The notes under the pieces: model-generated
The model's input: only the letters and a program-made list of their open reading frames with translations
What the model was told of the DNA's origin: nothing
Database searches by the model: none
Origin: Nocardia amamiensis NBRC 102102
GTDB taxonomy: Bacteria; Actinomycetota; Actinomycetes; Mycobacteriales; Mycobacteriaceae
Direction of reading: 5' to 3'
Length of the DNA stretch: 64,000 nt
Assembly: GCF_001612745.1 (NCBI RefSeq)
Contig: NZ_BDBA01000019.1
Coordinates: 1-64,000 of the forward strand
Translations under genes and position numbers: made by a program
Shown here: one piece after another, positions 17,330 through 25,147 of the stretch
Layout: every line of letters starts with the position of its first letter
Position numbering within the stretch: position 1 is the first letter of the stretch

Positions 17330-17581
17330 ATGAGGTGGTGGAAGGTGTTGGGATTGGCGGGTGCAGCCGGTGTGGTTGCCACCGGTGTCGTGGTGGTGCG
17401 CGCCGAGCGCCGCCGCCGCGCCTACACCCCGGACCAGGTCCGCGAACAACTGCACGCGCGATTCGCCCAGGCGACATCGGCCCCGGAAGCCGTCGAAACC
17501 GCTTCGAAACCGCGGACTCTCGCTGGTATCCGCGGGCATATCCAGCGATTGTTCCGCCGCCGGTCACAGCATGCGAAGTGA
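17330..17581 (+). CDS. Small single-pass membrane protein
   Basis: 83 residues: MRWWKVLGLAGAAGVVATGVVVV is a membrane anchor, followed by an Arg-rich stop-transfer stretch (RAERRRR) and a basic helical tail. The size and motif are familiar from mycobacterial and nocardial genomes as a conserved protein of unknown function. It starts 18 bases from the divergent NlpC/P60-like gene, and the two probably share a bidirectional promoter. Confidence 0.7.
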   Translation: MRWWKVLGLAGAAGVVATGVVVVRAERRRRAYTPDQVREQLHARFAQATSAPEAVETASKPRTLAGIRGHIQRLFRRRSQHAK

Positions 17582-17946
17582 GCGCCCCCAGCGTCATCCA
17601 GTAGCCCCTTCGCCCAGCCGCATCCGAGGCCTCGCCGTCTCCGCGTGAGGGGTCACCGAGCCGAGCAACCCAAGCCCGAACTCGGAGTGGCGACCGCAGC
17701 ACCAGCTCCAGCATGTCGAGCGGGAATCCAGATTATGACGAATTCGTCAGCTCTCTCTTGACTGAGATCTGCATCGCATGTGACGATATCGTCAATCTCA
17801 TGGAGGGAGCCGTCGATCGTCCACTGTCACGAGCTGTATGCCGGCTATCGCGGTGCAGGCGGCTGAACCAGGGGCCGCTTCCGAATGGCTACCTCTGCGA
17901 GAACCCGTGCAGCGAAGCGGCGTATGACCTTCAAAGGCGAATCCTT
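17582..17946. other. Intergenic region, no confident gene
   Basis: About 365 bases. An in-frame extension of the downstream gene is open from 17713, but its composition (Cys-rich, no conserved motif) and the good ribosome site at the later ATG argue against coding. No clear repeat was seen. Confidence 0.4.
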
Positions 17947-18543
17947 ATGACCAAAACTGATTACTTCCCTGTGGATCTCGACATCGAGTGGGGTGCACAA
18001 CCGAGCGCGAAGAATCGGTCGCGCAAGCGACTCGTATACTTCGCACTCGCGGCCGCCGCCTTGCTCGCCACGGTCGCGATTGTCCTGCCGAGCTACGTCG
18101 CAGACAGACTGATCAAGTTCCCGGCTGACATACACCCGGTGGAGCTGTCCGACCTGCTGCCGGCCCGGGGACGTCTCACACTCCCCGCGCAGACGGTGGG
18201 GCGAAGCGGCGACGAGGAAACGATCACGATGTCGCTGTACTACTCCGCCACCCGCGACTTCTGGGTAGACCCCGTCACCGGCGCGATCATTGTGGTGAGC
18301 GAGCATCAACGTCGGTATCTGGCCACCGCCGTCGACGACCCCGCCCTGGTCACCGTCTTCGAGGGCAGCCTGCGCTTCGACGAAGAGACGATTGAAGAAA
18401 TGGTCACCCAATCGCAGGAAGCGCGAGAGCAGATCGCTGTGTTGCGAAGGTATGGCCCTGTGGCCGCGGCGATTACAGCGATGGCCGCATTGGCCTTCGG
18501 CGTCTGGCGACTGAGAAGATCAGGTCGATGCACTGCGCGATGA
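17947..18543 (+). CDS. Membrane-anchored DUF3068-like (PorA-family-like) protein, short form
   Basis: About 198 residues from ATG 17947, preceded by AAAGGCGA. One membrane helix lies near the N-terminus (RLVYFALAAAALLATVAIVLP) and a second near the C-terminus (VAAAITAMAALAFGVWRLRR). The domain between them begins SYVADRLIKFP, resembling the start of actinobacterial DUF3068 proteins, and contains SATRDFWVDPVTGAIIVVSEHQ. It is shorter than usual family members (about 350), so it may be a reduced paralogue. Confidence in the family is moderate; two-helix topology with an exported domain is clear. Confidence 0.6.
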   Translation: MTKTDYFPVDLDIEWGAQPSAKNRSRKRLVYFALAAAALLATVAIVLPSYVADRLIKFPADIHPVELSDLLPARGRLTLPAQTVGRSGDEETITMSLYYSATRDFWVDPVTGAIIVVSEHQRRYLATAVDDPALVTVFEGSLRFDEETIEEMVTQSQEAREQIAVLRRYGPVAAAITAMAALAFGVWRLRRSGRCTAR

Positions 18544-18850
18544 GTCGGCTGTCGGACAGTCCGCCCCCTCTCCGACAGCGCAGCCGAGTTCGGGTGCCTA
18601 TCGAGTTGCGCGGACGACGGGCACCGTGCGCTCCACGCAGAGAAGATCCGTGTCCTGCCGCGCTACCTAGCCGACGGTGGGCTGCCCGAGGAGGCGTGGC
18701 CCGGCCTTCAGGAGACTGCCCGCGCGCTGGCCGCGTCCGTCGGCGCGACCGACATGCTGCCCGGCAGGAGCTCGTCGCTGGACCGGCAGGTCACCTCGCT
18801 CACCGCCACGGCGAGCGGCTCGATTCGGCAATCCGGCTCAAAGCAGGGCG
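18544..18850 (+). pseudogene. Possible remnant of an LppA-like lipoprotein gene
   Basis: A frame without a good start codon reads EKIRVLPRYLADGG, PEEAWPGLQETARALA and SVGATDM, then SGSIRQSGSKQG. This pattern resembles the C-terminal half of actinobacterial LppA lipoproteins (LP..L..G.IPDE.W....... and a G.I..GSK end). The N-terminal half with signal peptide is missing and the frame runs on without a matching end. A decayed gene fragment is the simplest reading, but it could be chance. Confidence 0.3.
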
Positions 18851-19077
18851 TACTTGGACTTCACATGCGCTCGCGTCCGGTCGATACTTTCGCACCACTG
18901 GTCGTGGAGTGTTCTCCAGTCGTCGGCGGCAGTGCGGATCCACTTCGTTTCCAGCTCTGCCGCAGCCAAGGCGGGTCTCTCCCGTTCGACTTCGTTGTCC
19001 GCGTGTGCGGCGCGGTCGACCAGTTCACTCCAGCGATGGAAATCCTGATGCAGTGCGTCTACGACCTTCTTGCCCAT
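18838..19077 (-). CDS. Small soluble helical protein
   Basis: 79 residues starting MGKKVVDALHQDFHRWSEL, acidic and helical, with several Trp residues and a final RAHVKSKYALL. A strong AAAGGAG ribosome site stands 6 bases before the ATG on this strand, which supports a real gene over the competing plus-strand frames. Its 3' end runs into the putative LppA-like remnant. Function unknown. Confidence 0.6.
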   Translation of the reverse strand: MGKKVVDALHQDFHRWSELVDRAAHADNEVERERPALAAAELETKWIRTAADDWRTLHDQWCESIDRTRAHVKSKYALL

Positions 19078-19969
19078 AGCGGCTCCTTTGGTGACGGTAG
19101 TGATCTTGTTTTCTCAACCTGTACTTCTGAATGTTTGTGCGCGGCTTACCGGAAGTCGGTCGGCCTGTCGCGAGCGTTCGCTGCTGCGGCCATGGCTACC
19201 ACGCCCCTCGCGCCGAGGGCGGCATTGATGCGTTCGCGATGCGAGTGGTAAGGCTGCGGTCAGACATTGTGGATCGGTTTCTCGAAGAGGCGGGGCGGGT
19301 TCCGGCAGCGTGGTGGGACAGCACGGACCTGGGAAGCAAGAGCCGCTGAGGCTCGCCGATGCAGCAGTTCTGGTGTTGTGGGAAACGCTTCAGCTATTCG
19401 GCAACGTCACATCGATCGTGCGGCTACCGTCTTGTTATCACTGACCACCGCAGTGGTGGTCTCGATATCTCCAATATGATGACGAGAAGGGAAGTTTGCG
19501 GATCGCGAGTCGGTTGCGGACATCTGCTCGCCGCCCTCGCGGGCCGCTCGCCGCATATCTAGCACCTACAGGGCAACCGACCTTCCCGGCCGTCGTTTTG
19601 ATATCAGCTTGGTCACAGTTTACGCACGATCGATTAACCATGCATAGGGCTATGGTGCAAGTCGCTGCAGAAGGCCGCAGGTGCGCCAGCGCTTTCGTCG
19701 CCCATCCAGGGAGTTTGCTGGCGTCCTATGACGCATATCACATTATGCGGCCCTTGACGCTCGGCTGATACGTCTAAGAACGATCGCTGGTGACGCCGCC
19801 GCAACCGGCATCGTCTGCTGGCACCGCTAGCACCATTCGGCCCCGCTGCACCTGTTGTGCCGAACCAGCGGCCTGCTGGTCTAGAAGCCCCTGTCACCGC
19901 GGCGACGCAGTCGGGACGGCTCACCAGCAGCGCGTGACCAGGGCGCGCAGCGGGGTCGAACGGCACGCA
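19078..19969. other. Gene-poor region of about 0.9 kb
   Basis: Several short frames exist on both strands but none has a ribosome site plus convincing composition. The part around 19360-19640 is visibly less GC-rich than the flanks. A 7-base inverted repeat GACCACC-GCAGT-GGTGGTC lies at 19443-19461. The stretch may be decayed coding DNA or a former insertion site; no transposase, tRNA or direct repeat was recognised. Confidence 0.5.
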
Positions 19970-20359
19970 CTATTGGGCGGCAGCACCTAGGGCGGCCTGC
20001 ATGGCGACCCCGTCGACGTAGGAGTGCTTGGCCTTGACCGCGCCGTCTTCGACCAGGACGAAATCCGCGAGGTCGACGTCTACCCGGTTGCCGGTTGCCG
20101 CCGTCCCGGTCAACCGCCACTGCACCACCCAGAAGTCGTCCCCGACGCGCAGCGAGATCAGATGGAACGTCAGGTCCGGAACCAGGGCGAGCATCCCTGC
20201 CGCGAACTCGCGGATGGCGGCCGGACCTCGCGCGGGTTCCTGTCCGGAGTGCAGATGGAGCACCGAGTCAGCGGTATGGAGCTCGGCGATCCGGTCCGGG
20301 TCGCGGTCTACCCAGCAAGCGTGGTAGCGCTCGAACAATTCGCGAGTGGCAGTGGTCAT
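19970..20359 (-). CDS. SnoaL/NTF2-like protein
   Basis: A 129-residue protein of the cone-shaped alpha+beta barrel fold: N-terminal helix RELFERYHACWVDRDPDRIAELHT, SVLHLHSG, FAAGMLALVPDLTFHL, then strands FWVVQWRLTGTAATG and DFVLVEDGAVKAKHSYVD. This layout is typical of SnoaL-type cyclases, epimerases and binding proteins; the substrate is unknown. It is transcribed divergently from the PucR-type regulator, and a palindrome in the gap suggests common control. Confidence 0.8.
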   Translation of the reverse strand: MTTATRELFERYHACWVDRDPDRIAELHTADSVLHLHSGQEPARGPAAIREFAAGMLALVPDLTFHLISLRVGDDFWVVQWRLTGTAATGNRVDVDLADFVLVEDGAVKAKHSYVDGVAMQAALGAAAQ

Positions 20360-20468
20360 GATGGGAAACTCCGATCGACGAGTGACAATCTGTGCGGATC
20401 AGGGAAATTCAGTGTCGCTGGGGCTCGTCCGTCGTGGCGACGGGCGCATGCCTCGACTTCGAACACCA

Positions 20469-20490
20469 CCGTTGTGCACACGCACAACGG
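20469..20490. promoter_or_regulatory. Perfect palindrome CCGTTGTGC-ACAC-GCACAACGG, probable operator
   Basis: Nine-base perfect arms around four bases, between the divergent SnoaL-like gene (start 20359) and the PucR-type regulator. It ends 17 bases before the GTG taken as the regulator's start, a position suited to autorepression. If the regulator instead starts at ATG 20448 the palindrome would be inside the gene. Confidence 0.6.
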
Positions 20491-20507
20491 ACGCTAAGTT
20501 GACGGCA

Positions 20508-21632
20508 GTGATCCAGGACACGCACATCGAGCGCCCGCGCGTTCTTCGCGAGCTGCGCGCGGATCTGGCTGCGATCTCCGCGATGGTGACCGCGCGAATC
20601 GAGCATGATGAGGAGGATTACGGCGGCGACGCCGCGCTCGATCACCAAGAATTGACGACTCTCGTAACCGACAGCCTCGCAGCCTTATTGGACGCCCTCG
20701 CCGACACCCCGTACTCGCTCGAGCCCGCACACCGAGCCGGACGCCTCAAAGCCGAGCGAGGGATCCCGCTGGACAGTCTGCTGCACGCCTTCCGCGTCGC
20801 GGGATTGGCGTTCTGGGACGTCATCGTCGAACGCGCTGAAGCTGACGACCGTCCCGCGCTGCCTCAGCTCTCCACGCGTATGTGGGCCACTGTCGACGAG
20901 TACTCCGTCGCGGCGGCCGACGCCTACCGGCGCATAGTCGTCGCCGGGGACGAACAACCCGATCAACGGTTGTTACGGGCACTACTCGATCCCGACCTCC
21001 CACCGACGCGGCGCGAGGACTTGTGCAGAAGGATGCGCCTGCCCGCCCGAGGCACGTTCGTCGTCTTGGTCGGCGACATTCGCCTCGTCGCGGCCGGGGT
21101 GAGCACCGTAAGGACCCATCTCGCCGACGACCGGGTAACCCTGGCCGCCGCAAACTCCCCGGCCACGCTGCACCGAGCCCTACACGCCGCCACGATGCGA
21201 GCCGGTGCGAGCAAACCGTTCACCGACCTCGTCTCCGCGCCTGCCGCGCTCGACCAGGCGCGTCTCGCGTTCCGGTGCCTGAGCCCGGCGGACACCGGAA
21301 TACATATGTACGCCTCATCTCCGGCGCGCGCCCTGATCGCGGCCCACCCCGAACTCGCCGCAGACATCCTCTCGGATGCGCTCGCCGCATTCGACCGGCT
21401 CCACCCCGACGACGCCGACGCTCTCGCGCAGACCGCCCTGGCCTGGTACGAGCTCGGCGGCTCGACGTCGGCGGTCGGAGATCGCCTGCACCTGCACCGC
21501 AACACGGTGCTGCACCGTCTCAAACGGATAGAGCAGCTCACCGGTTCGGCGTTCGCAGTGCCGGCCGATGCGGCGCTGTTGTATTTGGCGCTGCAAGCAC
21601 GGCTGCTCCGAGCGCCCAGCGACCAGTCGTGA
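20508..21632 (+). CDS. PucR/CdaR-family transcriptional regulator
   Basis: About 374 residues from GTG 20508 (ATG 20448 and 20346 are alternatives). The N-terminal helical region (LRADLAAISAMVTARIEHD ...) is the putative sensor. The middle carries the GGDEF-like CdaR region, and the C-terminus holds the PucR helix-turn-helix: ALAWYELGGSTSAVGDRLHLHRNTVLHRLKRIEQLTG. This group controls purine, sugar-acid or carbon-compound catabolism and often regulates divergent neighbours. The likely targets are its own gene and the SnoaL-like gene, and possibly the downstream SBP56 gene. Confidence 0.87.
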   Translation: MIQDTHIERPRVLRELRADLAAISAMVTARIEHDEEDYGGDAALDHQELTTLVTDSLAALLDALADTPYSLEPAHRAGRLKAERGIPLDSLLHAFRVAGLAFWDVIVERAEADDRPALPQLSTRMWATVDEYSVAAADAYRRIVVAGDEQPDQRLLRALLDPDLPPTRREDLCRRMRLPARGTFVVLVGDIRLVAAGVSTVRTHLADDRVTLAAANSPATLHRALHAATMRAGASKPFTDLVSAPAALDQARLAFRCLSPADTGIHMYASSPARALIAAHPELAADILSDALAAFDRLHPDDADALAQTALAWYELGGSTSAVGDRLHLHRNTVLHRLKRIEQLTGSAFAVPADAALLYLALQARLLRAPSDQS

Positions 21633-21847
21633 CGTTGTTGCTTCCAGTCGCCGGTGACGGTGCGCCGTTAATGAGCTGATCACCGCGATCGCACCTGCGG
21701 TAGCTGGTCGATCCACGTGGAAAGGCAGAGACTGGTTACTGCCTGCCCGCGCCATTACGGCCGGACCACATCGGTCGCGCCGACCTCGAAACCGCCAGAT
21801 CGGCGAGCTGCGCGGGTCTGCGCCCATCGGCAGGAAGGAGGCTGAAA

Positions 21848-23254
21848 ATGAATCACTCGGAAATGGACTCGACCTTCTATCGGAGCGCAGCGGAGGCGGC
21901 TGCCGCCCCACCGGAGCGACTGGCATACGTCGTCGCGTTCGACCGCGCAGCGCAGAAGCCGGATGCGCTGTCCGTCATCGATGTGGAGCCGGGCTCGGCC
22001 ACCTACGGCCGGGTGGTGGGCTGGACCGAGGTGCCTCACCTGGGCAACGAGCTGCACCATTTCGGTTGGAACGCCTGTAGCAGCGCGCTGAAGCACGAGG
22101 GCCACCACATGGCGGGACTGGCTCGGCGGTACCTGATCGTGCCGGGTCTGCGCTCGTCGATCCTGTACGTGTTCGACACCCAGCCCGACCCACGCCAGCC
22201 CACCCTCGCCAAGATCGTCGACAGCTCCGAGCTCGCGGCGAAGGCCGGCTACTCCCGTCCGCACACGCTGCACTGCGGGCCGGACGGTGTGTTCATGACA
22301 TGCCTCGGCGCAGCGGACGGATCCGACGGGCCGGGCGGGATCGCGCTGCTCGATCACGACACGTTCGATGTACTGCGGCAATGGGAAACAGATCGTGGGC
22401 CGCAATACCTCGCATACGACGCGTGGTGGCATCTCAACCAGAACACGCTGGTGAGCAGTGAGTGGGGCACCCCGTCGATGATCGAGGACGGACTGAAACC
22501 GGAACTGCTGCTGGGAAACAAGTACGGTCACGCCATCCACTTCTGGGATCTCGCCGCCGGTCGGCACCAGCAGCGGATCGATCTCGGCGAGCACAACCAG
22601 ATGCCACTCGAACTGCGCCCGTCGCACGATCCGGACGCCACCTGGGGGTTCGCCGGCGTGGTGATCTCAACCGAGGATTTGTCGGCCTCCGTGTGGCGTT
22701 GGCACCGCGACGATGGCATGTGGGCGGTCGACAAGGTGATCACCATCCCAGCCGAGCCGGCTGATCCCGACCTGCTGCCGCCTGCGCTGAAACCGTTCGG
22801 CGCGGTGCCGCCGCTGGTCAGCGACATCGACTTGTCGGTCGACGACGCATTCCTCTACGTCTCGTGCTGGGGTACCGGGGAGCTCGTGCAGTTCGACGTG
22901 CACGATCCGGCCAACCCGAAACAGACCGGCTCCGTCCGGCTCGGCGGGATCGTGGGCCGCACTGCCCACCCGGCCGCGCCGAACCAGCCGCTCGCCGGCG
23001 GCCCTCAAATGGTCGAGATCAGCCGCAACGGTCGGCGGGTCTACGTCACCAACTCCCTCTACGGCGCGTGGGACGACCAGTTCTACCCGGACGGCGTCGG
23101 CGCCTGGATGGCCGTGATGCGCACCGATCCCGACGGCGGAATGACCATCGACGATTCCATTTTCCCGCACGACGAGGACTTTCGAGGTCTGCGGGTGCAC
23201 CAGGTGCGCCTCCAGGGCGGCGACGCCTCCTCGGACTCCTACTGCTACCGTTAG
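21848..23254 (+). CDS. SBP56-type selenium-binding protein / methanethiol oxidase
   Basis: A 468-residue protein with an excellent AGGAGG ribosome site. It shows the SELENBP1 family markers: VPGLRSSILYVFDTQPDP, GYSRPHTLHC near residue 137, NQNTLVSSEWG near 198, NKYGHAIHFWDL and a C-terminal LVSDIDLSVDDAFLYVSCWGTG. The family folds as a beta-propeller and includes copper-dependent methanethiol oxidase, which turns methanethiol into formaldehyde, H2S and hydrogen peroxide. Human SELENBP1 and bacterial MtoX are the characterised members. There is no signal peptide, so a cytoplasmic form. Function in sulfur volatile metabolism is inferred from the family. Confidence 0.9.
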   Translation: MNHSEMDSTFYRSAAEAAAAPPERLAYVVAFDRAAQKPDALSVIDVEPGSATYGRVVGWTEVPHLGNELHHFGWNACSSALKHEGHHMAGLARRYLIVPGLRSSILYVFDTQPDPRQPTLAKIVDSSELAAKAGYSRPHTLHCGPDGVFMTCLGAADGSDGPGGIALLDHDTFDVLRQWETDRGPQYLAYDAWWHLNQNTLVSSEWGTPSMIEDGLKPELLLGNKYGHAIHFWDLAAGRHQQRIDLGEHNQMPLELRPSHDPDATWGFAGVVISTEDLSASVWRWHRDDGMWAVDKVITIPAEPADPDLLPPALKPFGAVPPLVSDIDLSVDDAFLYVSCWGTGELVQFDVHDPANPKQTGSVRLGGIVGRTAHPAAPNQPLAGGPQMVEISRNGRRVYVTNSLYGAWDDQFYPDGVGAWMAVMRTDPDGGMTIDDSIFPHDEDFRGLRVHQVRLQGGDASSDSYCYR

Positions 23255-23388
23255 TCGGCTGAATTGCTTTGTGCCGCTGCCGTGTTCGGCATCCCACCGA
23301 TCCAGCAGCGCGGGCAGTTCCTTGCCCATCCACACGAAGAACTCGTGCATATCCCGCACCCGAGCCGCGTCTCGGCCAAACGATTCGA

Positions 23389-23417
23389 ATGACGACGTCT
23401 ATGCGTATACGTATACT
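23389..23417 (+). promoter_or_regulatory. Predicted promoter for a leaderless transcript, with palindrome
   Basis: ATGACG (-35-like, 23389-23394), a 17-base spacer and TATACT (-10, 23412-23417). A start of transcription 7 bases on would coincide with the ATG at 23424, so the message may lack a leader. The -10 overlaps the 12-base palindrome GTATACGTATAC (23405-23416), which could be an operator. Confidence 0.55.
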
Positions 23418-23423
23418 TCGAGC

Positions 23424-23717
23424 ATGTTGGATCCCCTCAGCCTTGCAGTCGGTGCCGGCCTGTTCAGTGTCGGCTGGGTATGCGGTCGATTCGGGCACCG
23501 CCGACGGGCTCGGTCGGGGGAGAAGCTTCCCGCGCGTTGCGGTTGCGGCCACGACTTGGCACTGCACGACCGTGCCACAGGGACCTGTCACGCCGAGATT
23601 TCCCGTAAAGGCACCCATGGCCTGCGGGAGTGGGTCGGCTGCAACTGCCGCCGCTACACCGGCCCGACTCCCTTGGAGGACGTGTTCACGTCGCCGCTAC
23701 TACCGCCGGAGTCCTGA
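23424..23717 (+). CDS. Small membrane-anchored protein with Cys/His-rich region
   Basis: 97 residues from ATG 23424. An N-terminal membrane segment (LSLAVGAGLFSVGWVCG) is followed by RFGHRRRAR and then a compact Cys/His cluster: CGCGHDLALH, GTCHAEI and GCNCRRY. The spacing suggests a small zinc-binding knuckle. It lacks a ribosome site but has a promoter-like -10 directly upstream. Function unknown; homologues of this Cys/His pattern are common in actinobacteria and their phages. Confidence 0.6.
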   Translation: MLDPLSLAVGAGLFSVGWVCGRFGHRRRARSGEKLPARCGCGHDLALHDRATGTCHAEISRKGTHGLREWVGCNCRRYTGPTPLEDVFTSPLLPPES

Positions 23718-23926
23718 ACGGACGGAAGGCGATTCACGGTCGGCCGGCCCGGCCGAGGCCCGAACAGCTCCAGGCGGCCACGCCTACGCTGCCGCGATGA
23801 GCGCTCTTGCCGCGATCGGAACCGGCGGGCTGCTCGCCGCATCGCTGCTACCCCGCCACACGGTACCGGTGGCACCGCGCGACACCTAGACCGAACTGCC
23901 TGCGGCGCCGGGACAATCCGCAGCAG

Positions 23927-24232
23927 TCAGGAAGCGAGGATTCGAGCCTTCTCGGCTTCGAATTCGGCTTCGGAGAGCACGCCCTGCGCTTTGAGTTGGC
24001 CGAGTTCTTTCAGAGCGGTGATCCGATCCATGCCCACAGTGCCGCCCTGCGATGGTGCCGGCGGCGCGGGTGCAGCGGCAGGCTCCGGCGCATACTGTGC
24101 GTAGGGGTCGTACTGTGCGGTCTCCTGTGCTGCCCAGCGTTGCCCTTGGCGCCGGGAGACACGGTTGGAGACAGCGGTTGCGGTTCCGGCAACCATGGCG
24201 GTGCGGGCGACTCCGCGAAGCAGTCCGGGCAT
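23927..24232 (-). CDS. SHOCT-domain small protein
   Basis: 101 residues. The N-terminus (GLLRGVARTAMVAGTATAVSNRVSRRQ) is a basic hydrophobic stretch common to this group, the middle is Pro/Ala-rich, and the C-terminus is the SHOCT motif: ITALKELGQLKAQGVLSEAEFEAEKARIL. SHOCT is a short oligomerisation or targeting helix pair. It lies 48 bases downstream of the DUF6325-like gene on the same strand, as often seen for these two families, so they probably share a transcript. Confidence 0.85.
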   Translation of the reverse strand: MPGLLRGVARTAMVAGTATAVSNRVSRRQGQRWAAQETAQYDPYAQYAPEPAAAPAPPAPSQGGTVGMDRITALKELGQLKAQGVLSEAEFEAEKARILAS

Positions 24233-24280
24233 TACATTCCCGCCTCTCTCGATCGAAATGCTGATTCGACCTTTTTGCTT

Positions 24281-24739
24281 TCAACGGCTCTCGGCGTCGA
24301 GAGCGTCCAAAGTCGACAAGATGCTCTGCACCGGTATGCGCCCGGCGGCCACAAGTTGGGCGCCGTTGTGTCGCAGCGCGGCCGCGAAGGGCGCGGCCCA
24401 CGTGTTCTCGTAGATCAAGATGGCCGCCGAGCGTCCCGGTTCCAGCGCCACACCAGCTTCTCTGCAGTCGGTGTCGTCGAGCAAACCAGAGCGTGCCTCG
24501 GCGAACAGAGTGATGTCGAAATCACCCTGCAGCCCCACGTCGGTGATGTCGATGCCGGCAAGCGATCCGTCGGCGTCCTTGCGGACGAACGCCAGATCCA
24601 GCACGCGGACAATGCCGCGGTCGACCAGATCGCGCAGCAGCGGTAGCGCCGAACCGTCCGGTGTCCGGTCGGCGGGGAATTCGATGACGAGATAGTCGAT
24701 GGGGCCTAGCTCGTCAGGACCGATATCTGAATCTGTCAC
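24281..24739 (-). CDS. DUF6325/DUF1269-like acidic protein
   Basis: A 152-residue protein: GPIDYLVIEFPADRTPDGSALPLLRDLVDRG near the start, then IVRVLDLAFVRKDADGSL, GVALEPGRSAAILIYENTWA and a final ALRHNGAQLVAAGRIP. This is the familiar actinobacterial protein that pairs with a SHOCT gene and resembles a ferredoxin-like DUF1269 fold. Acidic, cytoplasmic, no catalytic motif. A stress role is often suspected from general-stress-regulon membership, but nothing here proves it. Confidence 0.75.
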   Translation of the reverse strand: MTDSDIGPDELGPIDYLVIEFPADRTPDGSALPLLRDLVDRGIVRVLDLAFVRKDADGSLAGIDITDVGLQGDFDITLFAEARSGLLDDTDCREAGVALEPGRSAAILIYENTWAAPFAAALRHNGAQLVAAGRIPVQSILSTLDALDAESR

Positions 24740-25147
24740 CGGGACCCTCTTTCCGCCACTCGTTACGAGAAAGGGACTCTTATCAGACCGATTGCACTAC
24801 GGTCGTGTTGCAGCGCGACCCTATACATTGCGTATAGCACCGGAATTCGGTAACAACTTCGGATCCACCGGTATCCCAGATGCTAGTGTCATTCATAGCG
24901 TACGCGTCTGATCGTCAGCGGTCATGAAACTTACCGGGCCGGACCCGCAAGGGACCAGACCCCATTCGATGTGGCGTGACCCAGTACTTCACGCAAATCC
25001 GGCCTCGAAAGGTTTTGTGGCTGCCGTACGCACCGCCTAGACCGGGGCGGCGCCACCCAACCCAACGGCAGGCTGGCGGTGGCCACGCGCCTACCGACTG
25101 GGTGACATCGTCATAACACCCGAATCCTTTCCTGGAGTGAGGGACCC
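24740..25147. other. Divergent intergenic region of about 0.4 kb
   Basis: Holds the promoters for the leftward DUF6325-like operon and the rightward membrane protein. The stretch 24770-24900 is AT-richer and includes the dyad at 24821-24837. No gene seen. Confidence 0.5.
24821..24837. promoter_or_regulatory. Inverted repeat CTATAC-N5-GTATAG
   Basis: Perfect 6-base arms around ATTGC, about 80 bases upstream of the leftward DUF6325-like start. Each arm contains a -10-like TATAC, so it may mark promoters in either direction. The arm resembles half of the palindrome at 23405-23416. Confidence 0.4.

Noticed and set aside
19443-19461. GACCACC-GCAGT-GGTGGTC as a terminator
   Set aside because: No gene ends nearby on either strand and no T-run follows, so a terminator role is not supported.
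19131-19768. Short plus-strand frames in the gene-poor gap
   Set aside because: No ribosome sites and no recognisable motifs; the hydrophobic stretches are too short and inconsistent to support a gene.
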